Program-made: the position numbers and the translations under genes
The notes under the pieces: generated by a model
What the model was told of the DNA's origin: nothing
What the model saw: only the letters and a program-made list of their open reading frames with translations
Databases searched by the model: none
Assembly: GCF_020073745.1 (NCBI RefSeq)
Contig: NZ_JAIRAU010000001.1
Coordinates: forward strand, 1,436,501-1,500,500
Source of the DNA: Nannocystis pusilla
GTDB taxonomy: Bacteria > Myxococcota_A > Polyangia > Nannocystales > Nannocystaceae
DNA length: 64,000 nucleotides
Reading direction: 5' to 3'
In this document: piece after piece, positions 15,974 through 24,040 of the stretch
Numbering within the stretch: position 1 is the stretch's first letter
Layout of the letters: every line of letters begins with the position of its first letter

Positions 15974-17605
15974 TCACGGGCGCGGGACGTGCTCGCTCGC
16001 GGCGCGGTGGAACGGGTTGGCTCGGCCGGAGGTGTCGCGGTCGGTCTGCCAGCGCGGCTCCCAGCGGACGATGCAGCGGGCGGCGTGCTCGCCGGGGAAC
16101 AGCGCGGCGAAGCGGTCGCGGTAGAGGTAGGCCTCGGCGGTGGTGGGGGTGGCGTACGGGAAGCGCTCGGCGGCGCGCGCCAGCTCGCGCGGGGACACGA
16201 CGCGCTCGGCGTGGGCGCGCAGGGCCTCGACCCAGCCGTAGCCGACGCCGTCGGAGAACTGCTCCTTCTGCCGCCACAGCACCGAGGCCGGGAGGACCGG
16301 GTCGGCGTCGTCGGCGAAGGCGTTGCGCAGGAGCCACTTCTCGACCCGCGCCTCGCCGCCGCGGCCGGCGCCGCGCGGCTGCTTGAGCTCGGGGGGCAGC
16401 GACATCGCCAGGTCGAGGAACGCGCGGTCGAGGAAGGGGACGCGCGCCTCGACGGCGTGGGCCATCGTGCTCTTGTCGGCGCGCAGGACGTCGCTGAGGT
16501 GGAGGTTGGCGACGCGCGCGACGGTCTCGCGCCGCAGCTCCTCGGGATCTTCGGCGTAATAGAAATAGAGATAGCCGCCGAAGATCTCGTCGGAGCCCTC
16601 GCCCGATAGCACGACCTTGACGCCCTGGTCGCGGATATAGCGGCTCAGGAAATACATCGGGATGCTGGCGCGGATCGTCGGGATATCATAGGACTCGACG
16701 TGGCGGATGATGTCGTCGAGCGCGGCGATCCCGTCCTCGACGCGGAACGACACCTCGTGGTGGGTGGTGCCGAGGAACTGCGCGACCTCCCGCGCCGCGC
16801 GCAGGTCGGGCGAGTCGTCGGCGACGCCGATGGCGAAGCTGTGGATCTGCGCCGCGGGGTCGCGCGCGCGCATCAGCCGGGTCGCGAGCGCGGAGATCAG
16901 GCTCGAGTCGAGGCCGCCCGACAGGAGCAGCCCGAGCGGGACGTCGCTCATCAGCCGCTTCTCGACCGCGTCGGTCAGCCGCTGGCGCAGCGCCGCCGGC
17001 TCGCCGGGCTCGACGGGCTCGCCGCTGAGCCACGGCGGCGCGTACCAGCGGCGCAGTCCGCCGCGCCGGGTCATGAGGTGGCCCGGCGGGAACACCTCGA
17101 ACGAGACGCAATTGTCGATCAGGGCCTTGAGCTCCGAGGCGAACCACAGGTTGCCGGCGCGATCGCGGCCGTAGTAGAGCGGCTTGATGCCGATCGGGTC
17201 GCGCGCGACCAGCCAGTCGTCGCCGTGGACGGCGGCGAAGGCGAAGATGCCGTCGAGGGCCGGGACGAGCGCCGCGCCGCGCTCCTCGTAGAGGTGGGCC
17301 AGGACCTCGCTGTCCGAGCCGCTGACGCAGTGACGACCGGCGGCGGCGAGCTCCTGGGCGAGCGCGCGGAAGTTGTAGATCTCGCCGTTGTGGACGACCG
17401 CGGCGCCGTCGCGCCCGCGGATCGGTTGCTTGCCCTCGGCCGGGTCCATGATCGCCAGGCGCCGGTGGCACAGGACCGCGCTGCCGAGGCGCATCCACAG
17501 GCCGCTGCCGTCGGGGCCCCGGTGGGTCAAAAGGCCGGAGGCCGACTCGGCGGCGGCCGCGACGTTGCCATCGATGTCACCGAACACTGCAATGATTCCG
17601 CACAT
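15974..17605 (-). CDS. asnB: Asparagine synthase (glutamine-hydrolysing)
   Basis: A 543-residue two-domain enzyme that makes asparagine (or a related amide) from an acidic substrate, glutamine and ATP. The N-terminal glutaminase domain begins with the catalytic Cys2 (MCGIIAVFGD) and contains LTHRGPDGSG and VVHNGEIYN. The C-terminal synthetase domain has the ATP-pyrophosphatase loop LLLSGGLDSSLISAL near residue 230 and VVLSGEGSDEIFGGY near residue 340. Length and motifs match AsnB. It starts 3 bp after the stop of the KamA-family gene, so they are co-transcribed and probably coupled. That pairing raises the possibility that it amidates a beta-amino acid product instead of, or besides, aspartate; this is inference. 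Confidence 0.9.
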   Translation of the reverse strand: MCGIIAVFGDIDGNVAAAAESASGLLTHRGPDGSGLWMRLGSAVLCHRRLAIMDPAEGKQPIRGRDGAAVVHNGEIYNFRALAQELAAAGRHCVSGSDSEVLAHLYEERGAALVPALDGIFAFAAVHGDDWLVARDPIGIKPLYYGRDRAGNLWFASELKALIDNCVSFEVFPPGHLMTRRGGLRRWYAPPWLSGEPVEPGEPAALRQRLTDAVEKRLMSDVPLGLLLSGGLDSSLISALATRLMRARDPAAQIHSFAIGVADDSPDLRAAREVAQFLGTTHHEVSFRVEDGIAALDDIIRHVESYDIPTIRASIPMYFLSRYIRDQGVKVVLSGEGSDEIFGGYLYFYYAEDPEELRRETVARVANLHLSDVLRADKSTMAHAVEARVPFLDRAFLDLAMSLPPELKQPRGAGRGGEARVEKWLLRNAFADDADPVLPASVLWRQKEQFSDGVGYGWVEALRAHAERVVSPRELARAAERFPYATPTTAEAYLYRDRFAALFPGEHAARCIVRWEPRWQTDRDTSGRANPFHRAASEHVPRP

Positions 17606-17608
17606 GGT

Positions 17609-18937
17609 TCACCTCCGCTGCAGGTCACGCAGCGGGCGCTGGAAGAAGAATTCGGGCTCGCCGCCGGCGGGGCGCAGCTCGTCGAGCCAGGCCGCGCGCT
17701 CGTCGTATTCGGCGAGGAAGGTGCGCCCGACCCACGCCGGGTCGCGCCCCTGCAGCATCCGCAGCGAGAAGCACTGCTTGCCGCCCACCTCGAGCACGCC
17801 GTCGACGACGACCTTGCCGGGCGTGGCGGACATCGAGGGCCCGCGGGCGGTGCGGCACAGGCCGGACACCTGGCGCTGCGCGTCGCCGTAGATGGCCAGC
17901 GCCCGCGCGAGCGGGACCTTGAAGTACTCCTTGGGCCCGGTGTCGCGCTCGACGAACATGTAATAGGGCACCGCGCCGAGCCGCACCTGCGCCCGCCACA
18001 GGTCGGCCCACACCTGCGCGTCGTCGTTGACCCGGCGGATCAGCGGGGCCTGGCAGCGGACGACCGCGCCCGTCGAGCGCACGCGCCGGACCGCGGAGGC
18101 GGCGGCGGTGGTCGCGAACTCGCGCGGGTGCGACGCGTGGGCCATCAGCGCCAGCTGCATCCCGTGCTCCGTCACCTCGTCGAACAGCCGCAGCAGATCG
18201 TCGGCGTCGGGGTCGGTGGTGAAGCGATACGGCCAGTAGGCCAGCGCCTTGGTGCCGATGCGGATGTTGGTGAGCCCGGGCAGCCGGGCCGCGAGCAGCG
18301 GCTCGATGGTGCGGCGCAGGGCCGCGGTGCGCATCACCAGCGGGTCGCCGCCGGTGATCAGCACGTCGGTCACCTCCGGGTGCCGCCGCAGGTACTCGAC
18401 CAATTGCTCGGACTCGCGGGCGGCGAACTTGAGATCGTCGAGGCCGACGAATTGCGGCCAGCGGAAGCAATAGGTGCAGTACGCGTGGCACGTCTGCCCC
18501 TGGGCCGGGAAGAACAGCACCGTCTCGCGGTACTTGTGCTGCATGCCGCGCACGGCCTGGCCGCCGAGGGTCGGCACGTTGAGCGTGACCTGCCCGGCGG
18601 GGTGCGGGTTGAGGCCGCGCTGGATCCGCCGCACCGCCGCCTCGAGCTCGTTGGCCGGCGCCGCGACGCGCAGCAGATCGGTGACGATCTGCAGATCGGC
18701 GGAGTCGAGCATGTCGGGCTGGGGGAACGTCAATTGATAGATCGGGTCGTCGGGGACCCGCGACCAATCGATGAGCTCCTCGAGGACGTAGCGATTGACG
18801 CGGAATGGCAGGACCCGCGCTACCGCACAGAGCTGCAGGCGAATCTCGGCGGGGAGCGCGGCGATCTGCGGGATCGTCTCGAGATCTCGCAATGTGATCG
18901 GTGAGTACGTGGACCGTGGCGGCGTGGAATCAAGCAC
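17609..18937 (-). CDS. KamA-family radical SAM amino acid 2,3-aminomutase
   Basis: A 442-residue radical SAM protein of the lysine/glutamate 2,3-aminomutase family, which moves an alpha amino group to the beta carbon using SAM, a [4Fe-4S] cluster and PLP. The cluster motif is CHAYCTYC near residue 145; DVLITGGDPLVM and the PLP-lysine region SATPGKVVV near the C-terminus are visible. In lysine 2,3-aminomutase the corresponding C-terminal segment carries an Asp that binds the substrate amine (IDAPGGGGK); here it reads MSATPGK, so lysine need not be the substrate. The GTG at 18937 is a guess, because the frame stays open far upstream without a better start; real starts between 18937 and ~18790 are possible. 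It leads the kamA-asnB operon. Confidence 0.82.
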   Translation of the reverse strand: MLDSTPPRSTYSPITLRDLETIPQIAALPAEIRLQLCAVARVLPFRVNRYVLEELIDWSRVPDDPIYQLTFPQPDMLDSADLQIVTDLLRVAAPANELEAAVRRIQRGLNPHPAGQVTLNVPTLGGQAVRGMQHKYRETVLFFPAQGQTCHAYCTYCFRWPQFVGLDDLKFAARESEQLVEYLRRHPEVTDVLITGGDPLVMRTAALRRTIEPLLAARLPGLTNIRIGTKALAYWPYRFTTDPDADDLLRLFDEVTEHGMQLALMAHASHPREFATTAAASAVRRVRSTGAVVRCQAPLIRRVNDDAQVWADLWRAQVRLGAVPYYMFVERDTGPKEYFKVPLARALAIYGDAQRQVSGLCRTARGPSMSATPGKVVVDGVLEVGGKQCFSLRMLQGRDPAWVGRTFLAEYDERAAWLDELRPAGGEPEFFFQRPLRDLQRR

Positions 18938-19195
18938 GAGACCTCGAGCACGCGTGCCTCGACGCGTGTCGGTTGCTTGAGCAAGCGATGTGCCAAGCGC
19001 CACAGCGGGGCCGCCGCGGGCCGGAGCGGGCTGGAAGACCCAGTGTCGAGCGGCCCGGGGTTCCGGCGACGCGGGCGCACCGCACCGGCAGGGAAAAATT
19101 CCCGGCACCCCGACAAGATGCCCGGCCCCATCGCGGTCGCCGCCGCCGCGACGGGATTTCACATTTGGCGCGGAGCGTGCTTGTCTAGGCCGCGC

Positions 19196-20644
19196 ATGAC
19201 CGCGTCCTTCCCTCGCTTCAAGCGCTGGCGCACGGGGTTGCTGGCGATGGCGATGGTGTTGGCGATCGGCGTCATCGCCGCGCTGGGCGTGATCGACGAG
19301 CGCTCGCTGGTGTGGACGACCCGCATCGAGAGCTCTCGCGAGCCGCGCGTCATCGCGGAGGTGCTGGCGGCGGAGTTCAGGGCGGGCCTGTCGGCCTTCG
19401 GGGGCGAGGAGCCCGCCGGCGCAGCCCGCGTGGAGGGCGGGACGTGGCACTTCGCGGACACGTCGCTGGTGATCGAGCCGCGGGTGCTCCTCCACGAGGA
19501 CGCGATCGCCAACGACGCCGATCACACGCTGCTGGTGTGGACCAGCGCCACCGGGGACCTGCGGACGATCGACGGTGAGCCCGTCGACATCCCGAGCGTG
19601 ATCCATGCGGCGGCGGCCGGTGAGACGAGCGCGTGGTTGACCCCGAGCGAGGCGTCTCGACTCGGGCTGCCCGAAGAAGTGGCGGTCGCGGGGCTGTCGC
19701 GCGTCGAGGACCCACGCTTCGGCGCGTGGATCTTCGCCGTGGTCAGCTCGAGCGAACGTCAGCGCGCCCGTGAGTCTCGCCGCTACGCCCGCACGATCGT
19801 CATGGTCGGCCTCGCCAGCCTCGTGGTCCTCGGCTTCGGCCTGGTCCTCCTGCGCACCCAGCGGCAGGAGCGAGCCTTCGAGCGCATGCTCGCCCGCGAG
19901 TCGCTGCGGGTCCAGCAGGAAGTCCAGCTGGCGCGCGAGGGGCGAGCGGCGACGATGTTGACGTTCGCCGCCGGCATCGCCCACGAGCTGTCGACGCCGC
20001 TCGGGGTGATCGCTATGCGCGCCGAGCAGCTCGAGAACAACGCGGAGGACGACCGCGCCCGCCGGGGCGCGAGGGCGATCACCGAGCAGGTGGCGAAGAT
20101 CCGGGAGAACGCGCGCGGCTTCCTGGCGATCGCCCGCGGCGCCGCGCCGCTGCGCGAGCGGTTCCCCGCGGGGGACGTGCTGCGCAGCGTGGTCGCCCGC
20201 GTCGGGCATCGCTTCGACCGCGCCGGCGTGACGCTCCGCGTCGTCGCGCGGCCCGACCTGCCGTGGATCTACGGCGACGCGCGGCTGCTCGAGCACGCGC
20301 TGACGAACCTGCTGATCAACGCGTGCGACGCGTCGCCGGAGCGCGGGGTGGTCGAGCTGAGCGCGGAGCTCGACGACAAGATGTTGACGTTCGCGGTCCG
20401 CGACCGCGGCGCGGGCATCGACCCCGCGGTGCGCGCCCGGATCCAGCCGTTCTTCAGCACCAAGGCGGAGGGCACGGGCCTCGGGCTGGCGATCGCCAGC
20501 GAGGTCATGCGCATGCACCGGGGTGAACTCAAGCTCGAGGAGCGCCCCGGCGGCGGAACGAACGCCGTGTTACGCTTGCCGGCCGAATCGATGTCCGACG
20601 ATGCTGTCGCCCACGAAGCACAAGACGCGCATCCTGTTGGTTGA
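19196..20644 (+). CDS. Membrane sensor histidine kinase
   Basis: A 482-residue two-component sensor. One transmembrane helix near residues 15-35 and another near 200-220 (IVMVGLASLVVLGFGLVLL) flank a ~160-residue periplasmic sensing region without a recognised fold. A cytoplasmic HisKA domain follows with the phospho-acceptor in FAAGIAHELSTPLGVI, then the ATPase domain with the N box (LINACDASPE), G1 (RDRGAGIDP), F box (PFFSTKAEGTGLGLAIA) and G2. The ATG at 19196 starts just before the first helix; the frame upstream is not protein-like. Its 3' end overlaps the start of the response regulator gene by 44 bp, so the two are a cognate, translationally coupled pair. Confidence 0.9.
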   Translation: MTASFPRFKRWRTGLLAMAMVLAIGVIAALGVIDERSLVWTTRIESSREPRVIAEVLAAEFRAGLSAFGGEEPAGAARVEGGTWHFADTSLVIEPRVLLHEDAIANDADHTLLVWTSATGDLRTIDGEPVDIPSVIHAAAAGETSAWLTPSEASRLGLPEEVAVAGLSRVEDPRFGAWIFAVVSSSERQRARESRRYARTIVMVGLASLVVLGFGLVLLRTQRQERAFERMLARESLRVQQEVQLAREGRAATMLTFAAGIAHELSTPLGVIAMRAEQLENNAEDDRARRGARAITEQVAKIRENARGFLAIARGAAPLRERFPAGDVLRSVVARVGHRFDRAGVTLRVVARPDLPWIYGDARLLEHALTNLLINACDASPERGVVELSAELDDKMLTFAVRDRGAGIDPAVRARIQPFFSTKAEGTGLGLAIASEVMRMHRGELKLEERPGGGTNAVLRLPAESMSDDAVAHEAQDAHPVG

Positions 20645-21986
20645 CGACGACCTCGACATGCTCGAGGCGCTGACCGACGGCCTGAACGAGAAGGGCTTCG
20701 AGGTCGCGGCGGCGCGCTCCGCCGAGGCGGCGCTGGTGCGCCTCGCGGAGGCGAACTTCGACGTCATGGTGACCGACCTGCGCATGACCGGGGCCGACGG
20801 GCTGACGCTGCTGGCCCAGGCGCGCGCGCTCAACCCCCAGCTGCCGGTCATCGTGATGACGGCCTACAGCGCGCTCGACACGGCGATCGAGGCGGTGCGC
20901 CGCGGGGCGTTCCACTACCTGGCCAAGCCGTTCCGCGTCGACGAGCTGCTGATCTTCATCCGCCGCGCGTTCGAGGACGCGCAGCTGCGGCGCGAGGCCG
21001 AGGTGCTGCGCCACGCGCTGCGCGTCCAGCCGGGCCCGCCCGGGCTGCTCGGCGCCAGCGCGGCGATGCAGGAGCTGTTCCGCATCATCGACCGCGTCGC
21101 CGGCACGTCGGCGCCGGTCCTCATCACCGGCGAGACCGGGACCGGCAAGACGCTGGTCGCGTCGACGATCCACCAGCGCAGCGGCCGGGCGTCGGCGCCG
21201 CTGGTGGCCCTGAACTGCGCGGCCCTGCCCGAGAGCCTGCTGGAGAGCGAGCTGTTCGGCCACGTGCGCGGGGCCTTCAGCGGCGCGACCTCCAGCTCGG
21301 CCGGCCTGTTCTCCGCGGCCGACGGCGGCAGCATCCTGCTCGACGAGATCGGCGAGATGGCGATGCCGCTGCAGGCCAAGCTGCTGCACGTCATCGAGCG
21401 CGGGGCGGTGCGGCCGATCGGCGGCACGAAGGAGCGGCCGATCGACGTCAGGATCCTCGCGGCCACCAACCGCGACCTCGAGCAGGCCGTCCGCGAGGGC
21501 CGGTTCCGCGAGGACCTGCTCTACCGCCTCAACCTGGTGGTCCTCGAGCTGCCGCCGCTGCGCGAGCGCAACGCCGACCTGCCCGAGTTCATCGATCACT
21601 TCCTCGCCAAGGCCCGGGCCCGCTACCCCGACAGCCCCGTCCGCAACTTCTCGCGCGCGGCGCTCGAGCGGCTGCTCGCGCACCCGTGGCCGGGCAACGT
21701 CCGCGAGCTGTCCCACACGATCGAGCGGCTGGTGCTGCTCGGGCACGGGGCGGTGATCGAGCTCGACGACCTGCCGCGCAACTTTCACGCGCCCCCGGAC
21801 TCGCCCCCGGCCTTCGACGCGATCCTGCCGATGCGCGAGATGCAGCGCCGGTACGCGGCGTGGGTGCTCGAGCAGGTCGATGGCATCCGCGCGCACGCGG
21901 CCAGGCGCCTCGGGATCGACGTGAAGACCCTGGGTCGCCTGCTCGGGACGGCCGAGCCGGCCGACGTCGAGGCGAAGGAATCATAG
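20601..21986 (+). CDS. Sigma-54-dependent response regulator (NtrC/ZraR type)
   Basis: A 461-residue response regulator. The receiver domain (residues ~8-125) has the acidic pocket (LLVDDDLDM), phospho-Asp (VMVTDLRM) and the conserved Thr and Lys (VMTAYS, LAKPFR). The AAA+ domain has Walker A GETGTGKT, sigma-54 contact loop GAFSGA in place of the usual GAFTGA, and Walker B SILLDEIGEM. A Fis-type helix-turn-helix ends the protein (HAARRLGIDVKTLGRLL). Phosphorylation by the overlapping histidine kinase should let it open sigma-54 promoters. The Ser in the contact loop occurs in some active family members, so activity is not excluded. The ATG at 20601 places the receiver correctly; the frame upstream lies within the kinase gene. 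Confidence 0.92.
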   Translation: MLSPTKHKTRILLVDDDLDMLEALTDGLNEKGFEVAAARSAEAALVRLAEANFDVMVTDLRMTGADGLTLLAQARALNPQLPVIVMTAYSALDTAIEAVRRGAFHYLAKPFRVDELLIFIRRAFEDAQLRREAEVLRHALRVQPGPPGLLGASAAMQELFRIIDRVAGTSAPVLITGETGTGKTLVASTIHQRSGRASAPLVALNCAALPESLLESELFGHVRGAFSGATSSSAGLFSAADGGSILLDEIGEMAMPLQAKLLHVIERGAVRPIGGTKERPIDVRILAATNRDLEQAVREGRFREDLLYRLNLVVLELPPLRERNADLPEFIDHFLAKARARYPDSPVRNFSRAALERLLAHPWPGNVRELSHTIERLVLLGHGAVIELDDLPRNFHAPPDSPPAFDAILPMREMQRRYAAWVLEQVDGIRAHAARRLGIDVKTLGRLLGTAEPADVEAKES

Positions 21987-22095
21987 GAACGGGCGGGCAC
22001 CGGCGAATCGTCGATGCGGGCGGAGAGCGGCGGGCGCTGCGGACAGGGGTGCGGTGATTCGCGCCGGCGGCGGTGAATCGCCGGAGGGCGAACTG

Positions 22096-23010
22096 CTATG
22101 ATTCGCTGGTCGCGCGGGCCGCGGACGAATCGGCGTAGCGCTCGGCGGACAGGACCGGGCGGGGTTCGCCGGTGAGCACGCCGAGGAGCTCGTCCCACAG
22201 GCGTTCGGTGGGGCCGGGGCGGAACGGGCCGAAGTGGCCGACGCGGCGCAGGCCGAGGTCGGCGGGGGCGATCACGCGGTGCGTCGAGCTGGCGTGGGTG
22301 TACCAGCCGCGGAGGGCCGCGGCGGCGCGCGCGGGGGCGTAGGAGTCGTCGGTGAAGTCGTAGAACCACATCGGCGCGGTGATGCGGTGGAAGAAGGTCG
22401 ACTCGGTGCCGAGGGCGCCGCGGGCGTAATCGGGGGTGCCGCACCACTGGGCCCACTGGCGGACGACGCCGACCGGGAGGTCCTCGCCGAGGCCGAGGCG
22501 GCCGGGGACGTAGCCGAACAGGGTGGCGATCACGTTGGTGGCGAGGCCGAGGCGGACCTTGAACGACTGGCGCTGGCCGCTCGGGTACAGCGACATGTCG
22601 CCCGAGCCGGCGGCGACGACGAGCACGCCGGCCAGGTCGAGGCCGCGCGCGGTGAGGCCGAAGGCCTGGCCGCCGAAGCTGTGGCCGAGACCCCAGACCG
22701 GGACGTCCGGAAAGCGCTCGCGCGCGCCGTCGATCGCCGCGGCGGCGTCGAGGCGGGCCCAGTCGAGCAGCGTGGCCGGGTCCTTGCGCAGCGGGACCGA
22801 CCGCGAGCCGCCGACGCCGCGGTAGTCGAAGGTCAGGACGGCGATGTCGCGCTCGGCCAGCCAGGAGGCCAGCGGGGCGTAGTAGCGGCGCGGGACGCCG
22901 AGCGCCCCGAGCACCACGAGGACCGCCTGCGGCGCCTCCCGCGGGGCGTGCAGCGTGGCGGTCAGGGGGCGCCCGTCGAGCGCCTTGAGGGTGAAGTCTT
23001 CCGACGGCAT
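22096..23010 (-). CDS. Alpha/beta hydrolase
   Basis: A 304-residue cytoplasmic serine hydrolase. Visible elements are the oxyanion-hole region VLVVLGALGVPRRYYAPLASWLA, the strand LTFDYRGVGGSRS and the nucleophile elbow GLGHSFGGQAFGL. A late GHFGPFRPG segment may supply the catalytic His. It resembles the family of predicted alpha/beta hydrolases often annotated as YheT/serine aminopeptidase-like; the substrate is unknown. A good ribosome site (GGGAGG) precedes the ATG at 23010. It is divergent from a LysR regulator with only about 58-80 bp between the starts, so the regulator probably controls it. Confidence 0.85.
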   Translation of the reverse strand: MPSEDFTLKALDGRPLTATLHAPREAPQAVLVVLGALGVPRRYYAPLASWLAERDIAVLTFDYRGVGGSRSVPLRKDPATLLDWARLDAAAAIDGARERFPDVPVWGLGHSFGGQAFGLTARGLDLAGVLVVAAGSGDMSLYPSGQRQSFKVRLGLATNVIATLFGYVPGRLGLGEDLPVGVVRQWAQWCGTPDYARGALGTESTFFHRITAPMWFYDFTDDSYAPARAAAALRGWYTHASSTHRVIAPADLGLRRVGHFGPFRPGPTERLWDELLGVLTGEPRPVLSAERYADSSAARATSES

Positions 23011-23070
23011 GGATACCTCCCGGGTCCCTCGAACCGTACGGGCTCGCAGTGGCTGCGCCAACGCAGTATG

Positions 23071-23089
23071 ATGCAGTCTCCAACTGCAT
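23071..23089. promoter_or_regulatory. Inverted repeat ATGCAG-N7-CTGCAT (candidate LysR operator)
   Basis: A perfect 6+7+6 inverted repeat in the short spacer between the hydrolase and LysR genes, with related half-sites nearby (ATGCAGCAT at 23092, ACGCAG at 23061). LysR-type regulators usually bind such dyads in divergent promoters. It overlaps an upstream possible start codon, which argues for the LysR start at 23092. Confidence 0.45.
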
Positions 23090-23091
23090 CC

Positions 23092-23982
23092 ATGCAGCAT
23101 CACCTCGACTGGCGCGACCTCCGGATCGCCCTCGCGCTCGCGCGGCACGTCTCGCTGAACGAAGCGGGTCGGGCCCTGCGGCTCGACCCGACCACGATCA
23201 GCCGCCGGATCTCCGCGCTCGAGGCGACCACCGGGACGGCCCTGTTCGTGCGCGACGCCGAGGGCTGGCGGCTGACCGAGGCGGGGCGGCGGGTGGTCGA
23301 CGCGGCCGGGCGCATGGCCACCGAGGTGCGCGAGCTCGCGCGCGACCTCGAGGCCGCGTCCGAGCGGGCCGTCGGCACGGTGCGGCTGACGACGCTCGAC
23401 TACATCGCCGCGTCGTTCCTGGCGCCGCGCCTGCCGCTGCTGCGCGCGCGTCATCCGGAGCTGGTGCTCGACCTGCGCTGCACCGAGCAGGTGCTCGACC
23501 TGGTGGCCGGGCAGGCCGACGTGGCGCTGCGGGTGCTGCGGCCGACCGAGGCCGGGGTGCGGGTGCGGCGGCTGGCGCAGGTGTCGCTCGGGCTGTTCGG
23601 GCTGCGCAGCTACGTCGAGCATCACGGGCTCGACCCGCTGCCGCCGGCGGCCGAGGCCGAGCTGGTGATCCTCGGGCCGCCCGACAGCCGGCTGCCGGAG
23701 ATGCGGTGGATGCGGGCCCTGGTGCCCCGCGGCCGCGTGGCGGCTGCCACCAACGACGTGCCGACGTCGTACTCGCTGGTGCGCGCGGGGGTCGGGCTCG
23801 GGGTGATGACGCTGGCCGCCGCGGAGGGCCACCCGGAGCTGGTCCGCCTCGACCGCGACGCGCCGCCGCTCGAGCGCGCGCTGTGGCGCGTGGTGCCGGA
23901 GGCGCTGGCCGACGCGCCGAAGATCCGCGCGGTGGTCGACTGGATCGACGAGGTCGCCGAAGACGTCGGCGTCGGGTCGTGA
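23092..23982 (+). CDS. LysR-family transcriptional regulator
   Basis: A 296-residue LysR-type regulator. The N-terminal winged helix-turn-helix has RHVSLNEAGRALRLDPTTISRRISALEATTGTALFVR. The rest is the two-lobed effector-binding domain, typical in length. Such proteins bind DNA as tetramers and switch a divergent gene when a small ligand binds. ATG codons at 23068 and 23071 are also in frame; 23092 is preferred because an inverted repeat, the likely operator, covers the earlier ones. Its probable target is the alpha/beta hydrolase gene. The effector is unknown. Confidence 0.9.
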   Translation: MQHHLDWRDLRIALALARHVSLNEAGRALRLDPTTISRRISALEATTGTALFVRDAEGWRLTEAGRRVVDAAGRMATEVRELARDLEAASERAVGTVRLTTLDYIAASFLAPRLPLLRARHPELVLDLRCTEQVLDLVAGQADVALRVLRPTEAGVRVRRLAQVSLGLFGLRSYVEHHGLDPLPPAAEAELVILGPPDSRLPEMRWMRALVPRGRVAAATNDVPTSYSLVRAGVGLGVMTLAAAEGHPELVRLDRDAPPLERALWRVVPEALADAPKIRAVVDWIDEVAEDVGVGS

Positions 23983-23998
23983 CAATCTTCTTGGGGCA

Positions 23999-24040
23999 TG
24001 TCCTGAGAGACATGCTTCATAAAGCATGTTCTTTGGGAAA
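23999..24040. repeat. 14-bp hairpin repeat array, 3 units
   Basis: TGTCCTGAGAGACA, TGCTTCATAAAGCA and TGTTCTTTGGGAAA in exact 14-bp register between convergent genes. The array ends directly at the ligase stop codon (24041). The middle unit has a different but perfect stem (TGCTT/AAGCA), a clear compensated change. Confidence 0.85.
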
